A stretch of 38,042 bases of DNA from Bacteroidota bacterium (GTDB lineage: Bacteria > Bacteroidota > Bacteroidia > Flavobacteriales > Flavobacteriaceae), in NCBI GenBank assembly GCA_027621175.1, contig JAQCCM010000015.1, positions 1 to 38,042 of the forward strand, in the 5' to 3' direction. The notes beneath the pieces were generated by a model. It had not been told where the DNA came from and made no database searches. It saw only the letters and a program-made list of their open reading frames with translations. A program made the position numbers and the translations under genes. Each line of letters opens with the position of its first letter. The stretch's first letter is position 1. Of this stretch, positions 16,734 through 24,099 are shown piece after piece.

Positions 16734-18407
16734 ATGAGTAAACGCTATACCATCACCGCTGCACTACCCTACACAAACGGGCCCATTCACATAGGACACT
16801 TGGCAGGAGTTTACGTTCCCGCTGACATTTATGCCCGTTATCTCCGCATGCGAGGTAAAGATGTACTCTTTATTTGCGGAAGTGATGAACACGGTGTTGC
16901 CATTTCAATGAAAGCCAAAAAAGAAGGTATTACACCCAAGGAAGTCATTGACAAGTACCACAATATCATCAAAAAATCGTTTGATGCATTTGGAATTTCG
17001 TTTGATTATTACGGCAGAACATCTAGCGATATACACCGAGAAACGGCGCAAGAGTTTTTTAAAACGATGCACCACAACGACTGTTTTGAAACTCAAACCA
17101 CAGAACAACTTTACGACGCTAAGGAAAAGCAGTTTTTGGCAGATAGATATGTTGTAGGAACCTGCCCAAAATGCAGCAATCCAGAAGCTTATGGCGACCA
17201 ATGTGAATCTTGTGGTAGCTCCTTAAACGCTACTGATTTAATAGAACCTAAATCGGCAATATCGGGTGAAACGCCAAGTCTAATGACCACTACACATTGG
17301 TATTTGCCCTTAGATCGTTATGAAGATTTTTTACGTTCTTGGATTTTAGAATCCCATAAATCCGATTGGAAAACAAACGTATTAGGACAAGTAAAATCGT
17401 GGATAGACGATGGGCTAAAACCAAGAGCTGTTACGCGTGACTTATCGTGGGGCATTCCTGTGCCTGTCGCTGGTGGCGAAAACAAGGTATTATATGTTTG
17501 GTTCGATGCGCCCATTGGCTATATTTCAGCATCCAAAGAATGGGCAGCACAAACAGGAAAAGATTGGAGGCCTTACTGGCAAGATAAAAATACCGAACTC
17601 GTACATTTTATTGGCAAAGATAATATCGTGTTTCATTGCATTATTTTTCCTTCAGTGCTTAAAGCGATGGGGAATTATATCCTACCTGAAAACGTTCCCG
17701 CAAACGAGTTTCTAAACTTAGAGGGACAAAAGTTATCTACTTCAAAAAATTGGGCTGTGTGGCTACACGAATACCTGCAAGATTTCCCCGAAAAACAAGA
17801 TGTGCTACGCTATGTTTTAACAGCAAATGCGCCAGAAACCAAAGACAACGATTTTACGTGGAGCGATTTTCAAACCCGAAACAACAGTGAGCTTGTGGCC
17901 ATTTTTGGGAATTTCATCAATCGTGTTATGGTACTAATGCGAAAATATTACGATGGTGTTGTGCCACAACCAAATGCATACACCGCAGCAGATGAAGACA
18001 CAATAACTGAATTGTCCACTACCCCGAATAAAATTGCACAACTCATTGAACAGTATAAGTTTAGAGCTGCTTGTCAAGAAATGATACAACTAGCCAGATT
18101 GGGAAATAAATATTTGGCAGACGAAGAGCCATGGAAATTAATCAAAACGGAGCCTGATCGTGTAGCAACCATTATGCATACGGCTTTACAAGTAGCGGCT
18201 GGACTAGCTGTTTTATCAGAACCCTTTTTGCCAAATACAGCGCAAAAGCTTCGAAACATGTTACAACTTGACAGTAACTTAGGCTGGGACAACGTTAGCG
18301 CACTACCGCTTGTAAAGACGGGTCAGCAACTAGGAGAAGCTACGCTTTTATTTGAAAAAATTGAGGATGATGCTATTGCTACACAGCTTGAAAAGCTTTC
18401 TGCCTAA
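16734..18407 (+). CDS. metG: methionyl-tRNA synthetase, short form
   Basis: Class I synthetase charging initiator and elongator tRNA-Met. HIGH motif in [14 protein letters not shown] (near residues 12-25), a zinc knuckle with CPKC and CESC, and the KMSKS equivalent KLSTSKN. The anticodon-binding helical domain runs to the end. At 557 residues it stops ([14 protein letters not shown]) where many Bacteroidota and E. coli-type enzymes continue into a roughly 110-residue C-terminal tRNA-binding/dimerisation (EMAP-II-like) domain. The 106 bases after the stop do not encode that domain in any obvious frame, so the enzyme appears to lack it. Confidence 0.94.
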   Translation: MSKRYTITAALPYTNGPIHIGHLAGVYVPADIYARYLRMRGKDVLFICGSDEHGVAISMKAKKEGITPKEVIDKYHNIIKKSFDAFGISFDYYGRTSSDIHRETAQEFFKTMHHNDCFETQTTEQLYDAKEKQFLADRYVVGTCPKCSNPEAYGDQCESCGSSLNATDLIEPKSAISGETPSLMTTTHWYLPLDRYEDFLRSWILESHKSDWKTNVLGQVKSWIDDGLKPRAVTRDLSWGIPVPVAGGENKVLYVWFDAPIGYISASKEWAAQTGKDWRPYWQDKNTELVHFIGKDNIVFHCIIFPSVLKAMGNYILPENVPANEFLNLEGQKLSTSKNWAVWLHEYLQDFPEKQDVLRYVLTANAPETKDNDFTWSDFQTRNNSELVAIFGNFINRVMVLMRKYYDGVVPQPNAYTAADEDTITELSTTPNKIAQLIEQYKFRAACQEMIQLARLGNKYLADEEPWKLIKTEPDRVATIMHTALQVAAGLAVLSEPFLPNTAQKLRNMLQLDSNLGWDNVSALPLVKTGQQLGEATLLFEKIEDDAIATQLEKLSA

Positions 18408-18457
18408 CACATGGCATATGTCTTGATTGCTCGCCAAACTTTGCGTAAATATCGTTT

Positions 18458-18465
18458 TAGATTTG
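18458..18465 (+). promoter_or_regulatory. possible -7 box of the small membrane protein gene
   Basis: TAGATTTG fits TAnnTTTG, 48 bases before the ATG at 18514. The nearest TTG elements are 14 and 28 bases away, neither at the usual spacing. Confidence 0.3.
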
Positions 18466-18513
18466 GTTTATAAGGCATTTATTATTTTTTTTGCCTAACC
18501 AAATTTTACAAAA

Positions 18514-18732
18514 ATGACAAAATACCCCCCGCATAAACTAACTTTTGTTGCTGGCTTAGTTCTTTTACTTGTTTCTTTTCCCTTACTTCTCTTACTTGAA
18601 ATAGAAACTGTAAATTTCTTTAGGCATTTAAACTACCTTATGTCTGATAAAGGAATTGTGTGTTGGATGTTTTCAACTGGTGTTGGTTTGGTTTGTATTG
18701 GGTTAATTATTCGCGCATTTTCAAAAGCCTAA
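18514..18732 (+). CDS. small two-helix membrane protein
   Basis: 72 residues with two hydrophobic segments (about 10-28, TFVAGLVLLLVSFPLLLLL, and about 48-67, GIVCWMFSTGVGLVCIGLII) joined by a polar loop. It begins MTKYPPHKL and ends RAFSKA. No family is recognised. Its codon use looks like that of its neighbours, it is preceded by a possible promoter, and it ends 15 bases before the deacetylase gene, so it is probably real. Function unknown. Confidence 0.55.
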   Translation: MTKYPPHKLTFVAGLVLLLVSFPLLLLLEIETVNFFRHLNYLMSDKGIVCWMFSTGVGLVCIGLIIRAFSKA

Positions 18733-18734
18733 GC

Positions 18735-18742
18735 TATCTTTG
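18735..18742 (+). promoter_or_regulatory. possible -7 box of the deacetylase gene
   Basis: TATCTTTG is a perfect TAnnTTTG box five bases before the ATG at 18748, which implies a leaderless transcript if used. It lies in the 15-base gap after the small membrane protein gene, so read-through from upstream is an alternative. Confidence 0.4.
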
Positions 18743-18747
18743 CGGTA

Positions 18748-19650
18748 ATGATTTGCATTGCCCACCATGCTATTTACGCCCATCCATTGCCCGAAGGGCA
18801 TCGTTTTCCCATGTTGAAATATGAAATGTTACCCGAGCAACTTGTTCGTGAAGGCACATGCCAAAGGGAACAGTTTTTTGCTCCCAAACGTATTTTAGAC
18901 GCGCATGTATTACGGACACACAGTGCAGCATATTACAAACAACTAAACGACCTGTCCCTGTCCAAAAAAGAAGTACGCCGAATTGGCTTTCCACTGTCAC
19001 AAAAACTTATCGAACGTGAATGTATTATTGCGCAAGGCACGTTGGACGGCTGTGATTTTGCATTAAAAAATGGCATCTCGTTCAACATTGCTGGTGGTAC
19101 ACATCACGCATTTTATGATCGTGGGGAAGCGTTTTGTTTATTGAACGATCAGGCCATTGCAGCAAACTATTTGTTAGATGCTAAACAAGCATCGCAAATT
19201 CTAATCGTTGATTTAGACGTACATCAAGGCAACGGAACCGCTGCCCTTTTTCAGAACAATCCAAACGTATTTACCTTTTCGATGCACGGTAAAGCGAATT
19301 ATCCGTTTCAAAAGGAAATTAGCGATTTGGATATTCCCCTTGAGGATAATACAGAAGATAACGAGTACCTGAATATTCTAGCACTTCAATTAAAACATCT
19401 ATTCTCCACAGTTCAACCTGATTTTGTGTTTTACCTCTCAGGGGTTGATGTCCTTAAAGAGGATAAACTTGGTCGTTTGGCGTTGTCTCTTGAAGGCGCA
19501 AAAAAACGAGACGAAATGGTATTATCGTCTTGTTATGAACGCAACATACCCGTGCAATGTAGTATGGGTGGTGGCTATGCGCCAGATGTAAATTTAATTA
19601 TTGAGGCGCACGCCAACACCTATCGCGTAGCAGCGGAAATTTTTGAATAA
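18748..19650 (+). CDS. histone deacetylase superfamily (amidohydrolase-type) protein
   Basis: 300-residue zinc-dependent deacetylase of the HDAC/acetoin-utilisation/acetylpolyamine family. The conserved start AIYAHPLPEGHRFPM is followed by the catalytic His pair in GGTHHAFYDRGE, zinc ligands in VDLDVHQGNGT (Asp and His), the third zinc Asp in SGVDVLKEDKLGRL and GGGYAPD near the C-terminus. The substrate could be acetylpolyamines or acetylated proteins; the sequence does not decide. Its TAA is immediately followed by the last codon of the convergent ssb gene, so there is no intergenic base between them. Confidence 0.88.
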   Translation: MICIAHHAIYAHPLPEGHRFPMLKYEMLPEQLVREGTCQREQFFAPKRILDAHVLRTHSAAYYKQLNDLSLSKKEVRRIGFPLSQKLIERECIIAQGTLDGCDFALKNGISFNIAGGTHHAFYDRGEAFCLLNDQAIAANYLLDAKQASQILIVDLDVHQGNGTAALFQNNPNVFTFSMHGKANYPFQKEISDLDIPLEDNTEDNEYLNILALQLKHLFSTVQPDFVFYLSGVDVLKEDKLGRLALSLEGAKKRDEMVLSSCYERNIPVQCSMGGGYAPDVNLIIEAHANTYRVAAEIFE

Positions 19651-19977
19651 TTACAGCCTTAGCATTTCTTCTAAATGAATTTCTGCGCTATGCCTTTTCT
19701 CACCAGATTTGGTTTCATAATCTTTATACTCCTATCTTCCTTGACACGCCACATGGCTGCCTTTCTTAAGATGCGCTATGCATATTTCGGCTAGCTTATC
19801 CCACGCCACAATACGGTGCCATTGCGTGTTTTCAACGGTATTGCCTTCCTTGTTTTTGTAACGATGATTGGTTGCAAGCGAAAATTTTGCAAGCTTTTTA
19901 TTGGAGTCAAATATTACTTCTTCGGGATCATCTCCAAGATGACCAATGAGTTGAACATTGTTCTGAATTGTAATCAT
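19651..19977 (-). pseudogene. ssb: single-stranded DNA-binding protein gene with in-frame TAG
   Basis: The first 81 codons encode an SSB OB-fold (MITIQNNVQLIGHLGDDPEE; NTQWHRIVAWDKLAEI; GSHVACQGR). Codon 82 (19734..19732) is TAG. In the same frame 26 further codons follow (EYKDYETKSGEKRHS, ending EEMLRL) and a TAA at 19653..19651. That is what the end of an SSB looks like, and the whole reading would be 108 codons, the normal size for the short Bacteroidota form. A single change such as TTG or TCG to TAG would explain it. Because the rest is undamaged, the mutation is recent, or it is read through, or it is a sequencing error. It is probably not the main SSB. It lies 29 bases after the CBS gene, likely in one transcript. 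Confidence 0.85.
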
Positions 19978-20006
19978 GATAAGGGGTTTAAAGGTTTACT
20001 AAATAA

Positions 20007-20471
20007 TTAGCGCCACCGTTGACTGCGCAACAATAACGCGGCTTTTACAACATCTTGCCTGCTAATTTGCCCCACCAATCTGCCACGTTCCAACACAGGA
20101 AGACGTCGTCTGCCCGTTTTGTGAAACAATGTAGCAGCATCAAAAATGGTTTTATCGGCTTCAATTACATCTACCTCCGCAGACATGCTCTCTTCTACCT
20201 TACGGTCAAAAAAAGGTTGGTTAAAATACTTCGCATCAGACAAGTGTTTAATACAATCTGCTTCAGAAATAATTCCTATTAGCCGAGACAATTCATCCAC
20301 AACAGGACCACCCGAGATTTTGTGGCGAATTAAGACTCGCATCACTTCTAAAATGGATTGTTGCGGGGAAAACGTAATCAAATTGCGTGACATATAATCC
20401 TGAACCAATAGCGACTTCCTTCGCTTGGGCACAAGTTTTTGACGTGCAGCTTGAAAACTTTTGATAGGCAT
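20007..20471 (-). CDS. two-CBS-domain protein
   Basis: 154-residue cytoplasmic protein made of little more than two CBS domains (about 25-85 and 92-150), seen in VQDYMSRNLITFSPQQS, ISGGPVVDELSRLIGIISE and RRRLPVLERGRLVGQISR. Such modules bind adenine nucleotides and regulate partners. A basic N-terminal leader (QKLVPKRRKS) and C-terminal SQRWR flank it. The partner is unknown. It is followed after 29 bases by the broken ssb gene. Confidence 0.85.
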   Translation of the reverse strand: MPIKSFQAARQKLVPKRRKSLLVQDYMSRNLITFSPQQSILEVMRVLIRHKISGGPVVDELSRLIGIISEADCIKHLSDAKYFNQPFFDRKVEESMSAEVDVIEADKTIFDAATLFHKTGRRRLPVLERGRLVGQISRQDVVKAALLLRSQRWR

Positions 20472-20554
20472 TGTTTATTTTTTGCTGAACAAAAGGTAGT
20501 AAAAAAAATTTAAACGCTTATATTTTTCTATAAAAAAGATACTTTTACACCGAT

Positions 20555-21364
20555 ATGAAAACGATGTCTATATTAGGTTGCGGCTGGCTTGGGAAAGCAC
20601 TTGCTGATACGCTATTGAAGAAAGGATACGCTGTAAATGGAAGTGTAAGGTCTGAAAAAAAGGGGGACATGCTCAGAACCATAGGCGCGACTCCCTACGT
20701 TATTCAAGTAGAAAACTCAGGGATTTTTGGAGATTTTGAATCGTTTGTCGCAGAGGCCGATATCCTTATAACCGCATTTCCACCAGGAATTCGACAAGAT
20801 CCAAATGCCAATTATACCGCTCGAATAAAACAAGTTTTAGCATCTCTTCCTTCCAATTGTAAACTTTTACACATGAGCAGTATAGGCGTTTTTGGAGCAA
20901 TGCAAGGAGAGGTAAATGAAACCACATTCCCTGTTCCTGATCGTGATGCTGGAAACCAATTACTTAAGGCAGAAGAAGCTGTTACGGCTTTGGGCGCTAA
21001 TGCCACAATTGTACGCCTTGGAGGTTTGGTGGGCGATGGGCGTCATCCAGCAAAACAACTTGCGGGCAAAACAGAAATTTCTGCCCCTATGGCACCCACA
21101 AATTTGGTGCATCAAATTGATATAGTCCGGTTTTTAACTGCTGTGATTGAAGGGGATTTCTGGGGGCAAACGCTTCATTGCGTGAGCCCGTTGTATCACC
21201 AGCGTGGTGTTTTTTACACACAGGAATGCGAAGAGAATGGATTAGCACTTCCACATTTCTCACCGGACAAAAGCGATCGAAACAAAAAAGTATTAGATAC
21301 TAAAAGTGCTGAATTATTTGGATTTGAATATCAATTAGCGGGGTGCCATTTCAAGGACTGCTGA
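20555..21364 (+). CDS. NAD(P)-binding SDR/epimerase-like protein
   Basis: 269 residues, extended or atypical short-chain dehydrogenase fold. The N-terminal dinucleotide motif is SILGCGWLGKALAD (GxGxxG form GCGWLGK, residues 8-14); LITAFPPGIRQ, LLHMSSIGVFG, VRLGGLVGDGRHP and HQIDIVRFL follow, as in YeeZ-like proteins. The usual YxxxK pair is not obvious, so the catalytic role is uncertain. Near-consensus box TACTTTTA at 20540-20547. The 3' end overlaps the convergent lipoprotein gene by 30 bases. Confidence 0.75.
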   Translation: MKTMSILGCGWLGKALADTLLKKGYAVNGSVRSEKKGDMLRTIGATPYVIQVENSGIFGDFESFVAEADILITAFPPGIRQDPNANYTARIKQVLASLPSNCKLLHMSSIGVFGAMQGEVNETTFPVPDRDAGNQLLKAEEAVTALGANATIVRLGGLVGDGRHPAKQLAGKTEISAPMAPTNLVHQIDIVRFLTAVIEGDFWGQTLHCVSPLYHQRGVFYTQECEENGLALPHFSPDKSDRNKKVLDTKSAELFGFEYQLAGCHFKDC

Positions 21365-21817
21365 AGCTTCCAACTTGCTGATTTGGGCAACAAAAATATT
21401 CCAGCTTTTTTTCATTTTGACTATAGCTTCTGCTTGTTGCGCTGACGCATTTTGACCTAATCTTTTGTCTGCTGCAATGTGTGCATCAGTCACAAAAACA
21501 GTATATCGTGAACGAATGGGGTTTGTGTCAAGTGCTTTTGGCCAGGGTTGGCTTAAAACGGTTTTAGCCTCATCCTTAATGGATTTCAGCGTAACTTCAC
21601 GTTGTTCAAATGGTATCGTATTCAAAGACTCCATCAATTGCACAAAATTGGATAGATTTAACGCATCTATCGCAGGGGGTGTTGCCACAGCAATTGAAGC
21701 AATAAGAGCGTCTACGTCAACCGAATTATCCACATTTTGCACAGTGGCCTGTGGCTTTTTAGATGTACAACTTATTGCAAGAAGGAGGGTGCAAAAGACT
21801 AAAATTGAATAACGCAT
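21335..21817 (-). CDS. small lipoprotein of unknown function
   Basis: About 160 residues. The ATG at 21817 gives a type II signal peptide (RYSILVFCTLLLAISC) with a lipobox Cys near residue 17, then a mainly helical, charged body and no recognised domain. The reading frame extends upstream to a TTG at 21823, but the ATG is preferred because the signal peptide begins there. TATCTTTG lies immediately upstream (21828..21821), perhaps too close to be its promoter. Confidence 0.6.
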   Translation of the reverse strand: MRYSILVFCTLLLAISCTSKKPQATVQNVDNSVDVDALIASIAVATPPAIDALNLSNFVQLMESLNTIPFEQREVTLKSIKDEAKTVLSQPWPKALDTNPIRSRYTVFVTDAHIAADKRLGQNASAQQAEAIVKMKKSWNIFVAQISKLEASAVLEMAPR

Positions 21818-21845
21818 CCTCAAAGATAAGCTAAGTTAAAGAAAT

Positions 21846-21880
21846 CCTCCCCCTAAGTTAAAAAGAGGGAGGTGTATTTT
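21846..21880. terminator. likely bidirectional terminator hairpin
   Basis: The stem CCTCCC (21846-21851) pairs with GGGAGG (21867-21872), with one more outer G-C pair and a loop rich in A and T. It is flanked by ATTTTATT on the plus side and by ATTTCTTT on the minus side. It sits after the stop of the metalloprotease gene (21894) and before the start of the minus-strand lipoprotein gene, so it may end the former's transcript. Confidence 0.5.
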
Positions 21881-21893
21881 ATTCATTTATAAA

Positions 21894-23222
21894 TCAGCGA
21901 TCTTTAACCGCTTGAGCGATTTTCCCATGATCTATACATGAAATACGTTTTCCATCTTTAGTTCTGTTAAAATGCGCACGTATATCCGAATAACTGCTAG
22001 GTAATTTGACATTAATAGCTTCTCGAATGGGCGTTCTAAACTTATTTAAACTTATGAGATTTGCGACAAAATTCATTTTACGTAAAGCACCTGAGCTATC
22101 GGTTGATGATATGGGAGTATCCTCTTGAGAATTATAGTACGCAAATGATTCAGCAATATCCTCAACGATATTCGTTCTGGCATAGGCTGTTACATGTGAA
22201 GGTTCATTAAGCGTTACTGATTCGTCGTAAAAAGCTGTATTAAAACCATCCAAAGCTGATGCTTCCCGTGCGCATCCTTCTCGAATATATAGCCTGCTAC
22301 AATCATCTGGACCTGTTAAAATATCCATTTCTCGTGCCTGGTTTAGCGTCATTATATGTCCGAATTCATGAGTAAGAACATATCCAAAGAAACCATTTTC
22401 ATTGTATTTCTGTCGGATTTTCATTTTTGTTACTGGATCAACCGTATAATAAGCCCGTGACAATTCTAAACCCATATACCATTGGTCCTCTCCTGATTTA
22501 GATACATTACGTACAAAACCTTGAAGATCTGCACTAAAGTCAAACATTACTTCAAGATATTTTATTCCTATGTCCCCAAAAGAGGTAACCTCCAGGATAT
22601 CATCTTTTACTTCCTGTTTAAGACCATTATCAATAATACTTTTTTGATCATTATCGGATATTTTTTCTCTATTTAAAGCAATAAGGTTAAAGTTGTTGTT
22701 ATCCAAAGCATAGATGGCTATACCGTAAGTCACACTAATGTTGTTTTCGTTATCTTCAACAATACATTCAACTGGGTCAATTGAGCCTGAAATACTAAAC
22801 TTATCACCCGCATCAACCGTAAAATTTAATTTAAATTCTTCGTGAACTTCTAACTTTTTATCATCCAGAGTATTCAAGCGTATTTTTAAGTCTTTTGTGT
22901 TTTTAGGGAAAGTCACAGATGAAGCAGTTCCTTTTCTCCATGTTTTCCCTGAATCTGAACTGTATTCAAAGATGGGGTTGTAATCATCTTTATTAATGTA
23001 TTTAACGGTTTCAGTAGTGTCTATAACAAGCTTTATAGGCAGGTCTTCTGAAAGCTCTTTTGAAAGGGATAGATTATAAATGAATGGAGACCCTTCAACT
23101 GTACCAATAAGGCTGGACTCTCCCGCTATGGTTGCTTTCAAGTTTACATATTCATCTTTTTTACAACTTGTAGAAAGCATCAGGGCTAGCAAGGATACAA
23201 GGGTAGTAAGTTTTAATCTCAT
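21894..23222 (-). CDS. lipoprotein with putative zinc metallopeptidase domain
   Basis: 442-residue lipoprotein: signal peptide with lipobox (LALMLSTSC, Cys at about 20), then a beta-rich region (about 25-140) that looks like a Calx-beta/DUF-type repeat (LKIRLNTLDDKKLEVHEEF). A C-terminal domain holds HEFGH at 285-289 (YVLTHEFGHIMTL) and the possible third zinc ligand Glu358 in NIVEDIAESFAYY. This suggests a gluzincin-like metallopeptidase anchored on the outer membrane or in the periplasm. The exact family is not recognised. It is 5 bases downstream of the next gene, so the two form one transcript. Confidence 0.6.
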   Translation of the reverse strand: MRLKLTTLVSLLALMLSTSCKKDEYVNLKATIAGESSLIGTVEGSPFIYNLSLSKELSEDLPIKLVIDTTETVKYINKDDYNPIFEYSSDSGKTWRKGTASSVTFPKNTKDLKIRLNTLDDKKLEVHEEFKLNFTVDAGDKFSISGSIDPVECIVEDNENNISVTYGIAIYALDNNNFNLIALNREKISDNDQKSIIDNGLKQEVKDDILEVTSFGDIGIKYLEVMFDFSADLQGFVRNVSKSGEDQWYMGLELSRAYYTVDPVTKMKIRQKYNENGFFGYVLTHEFGHIMTLNQAREMDILTGPDDCSRLYIREGCAREASALDGFNTAFYDESVTLNEPSHVTAYARTNIVEDIAESFAYYNSQEDTPISSTDSSGALRKMNFVANLISLNKFRTPIREAINVKLPSSYSDIRAHFNRTKDGKRISCIDHGKIAQAVKDR

Positions 23223-23227
23223 GATAT

Positions 23228-23671
23228 TTATTTTTGATTTTTGATACGTGTTCTATGTGGTACACGACTAGTATTAGTCGTATAAAATTCATCAGCCCAC
23301 TTTAAAAGAGGTTTGTATGACTGAGGGACCAAACTTCTTCCGTTGATTTCAACTGCCGTTGAATTAAAAGAAATTTTAATTTTGGACACATCCCTTATAC
23401 TGAGGTCACCAAATATTTTTTTTTCGTTTTCTAAAGCGATTCGCGTAAGAATTGATTTGAGCGACTTGCGTTGCTTACTATTTAACTTACCCTTTGTTAA
23501 TCGTGTTTTATGAAAGTCTGATAAAACGTATGTGCTGTTGGGAAGAACTTCGAGGTTATATGAAAGACAAGTTCCAAAACACAGGCTTACTTCAATATTG
23601 AGAGGCGTTTGTACTAAATTGTAGGAGCAACTTGAGCAGTAAGCAAGAAGTATTAGGGATAAAAATTTCAT
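23228..23671 (-). CDS. DUF6438-like small lipoprotein
   Basis: 147 residues, signal peptide (KFLSLILLAYCSSCS) with several possible lipobox Cys residues near 12-15. The SLCFGTCLSYNLEVLPNSTY stretch resembles the CFGTCPxY signature of DUF6438-type lipoproteins. Function unknown. Preceded on the minus strand by a TACTTTTG box (23697..23690). It forms a two-gene unit with the metallopeptidase lipoprotein downstream. Confidence 0.6.
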   Translation of the reverse strand: MKFLSLILLAYCSSCSYNLVQTPLNIEVSLCFGTCLSYNLEVLPNSTYVLSDFHKTRLTKGKLNSKQRKSLKSILTRIALENEKKIFGDLSIRDVSKIKISFNSTAVEINGRSLVPQSYKPLLKWADEFYTTNTSRVPHRTRIKNQK

Positions 23672-23689
23672 TGGGGCAAAATTTCAACA

Positions 23690-23697
23690 CAAAAGTA
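23690..23697 (-). promoter_or_regulatory. -7 promoter box of the lipoprotein pair
   Basis: TACTTTTG on the minus strand, ending 18 bases before the ATG at 23671. No -33 TTG is present at the usual distance. Confidence 0.45.
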
Positions 23698-23786
23698 ACT
23701 ATCAAATCGTTAATGCGGCGTTAATTTTAGCAGAAAATATGTTAATTTTTATGTTTTCGCTTTTAAAATAAGGAGTATCGCATTTT

Positions 23787-23945
23787 CTAATGTGGCCCTA
23801 CATTCAATTGCAACAATGAAGCCTTCATACGTTTTTGTAAGAGTTCTGTCGTGCACACTTTAGGAGTAAAAGGGATTGTGTCTTTGGCGAATTCTAATGC
23901 CCCCAACACACCCATCACATTCGAAAAGGATTTATTTCTTTGGAT
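23787..23945 (-). pseudogene. possible gene remnant or tiny ORF
   Basis: A 53-codon open stretch on the minus strand that ends in TAG, with an ATG at 23915. It reads like a real protein end (SNVMGVLGALEFAKDTIPFT, then PKVCTTELLQKRMKASLL) and contains no low-complexity sequence. No family is recognised. It has no signal peptide or promoter, so it is more likely the leftover C-terminus of a lost gene than a small gene. Outside this stretch and the GH17 vestige, nothing else is seen in the 428-base gap 23672-24099. Confidence 0.3.
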
Positions 23946-23991
23946 TTATAATCAATCGGTCTAAGGGATAAGGTTTTCATTTTTAGGCTGG

Positions 23992-24090
23992 AGGCGTTTA
24001 ACTTTTTATTTTTATCCCACAGCCTCTAATAAGCACCTACTCCGCCTTAAAGACCAAATTCCAAACCTCGTCTAAAAAAATATACCTCAT
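23992..24090 (-). pseudogene. decayed 3' end of a GH17 gene
   Basis: Read on the minus strand the segment gives VYFF, then DEVWNLVFKAE and, after a one-base frame change, GAY*RLWDKNKKLN. The intact GH17 ends 2-3 kb away read VFYFSSFDESWKVGPEGEVG and AYWGLWDKNEK. A stop, one or two frameshifts and the absence of upstream GH17 sequence mark it as a vestige. It lies within 10 bases of the GH3 stop, so an additional GH17 copy probably once followed GH3. Confidence 0.75.
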
Positions 24091-24099
24091 GGAAATAGC

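Noticed and set aside
18473-18496. Possible terminator AGGCA...TGCCT after metG
   Set aside because: Only five pairs with a long A/T loop, and the T run lies inside the loop and not after the stem.
21821-21828. TATCTTTG box as promoter of the small lipoprotein
   Set aside because: It ends three bases before the ATG, so transcription would start within or after the start codon, and no -33 element is present; perhaps chance.
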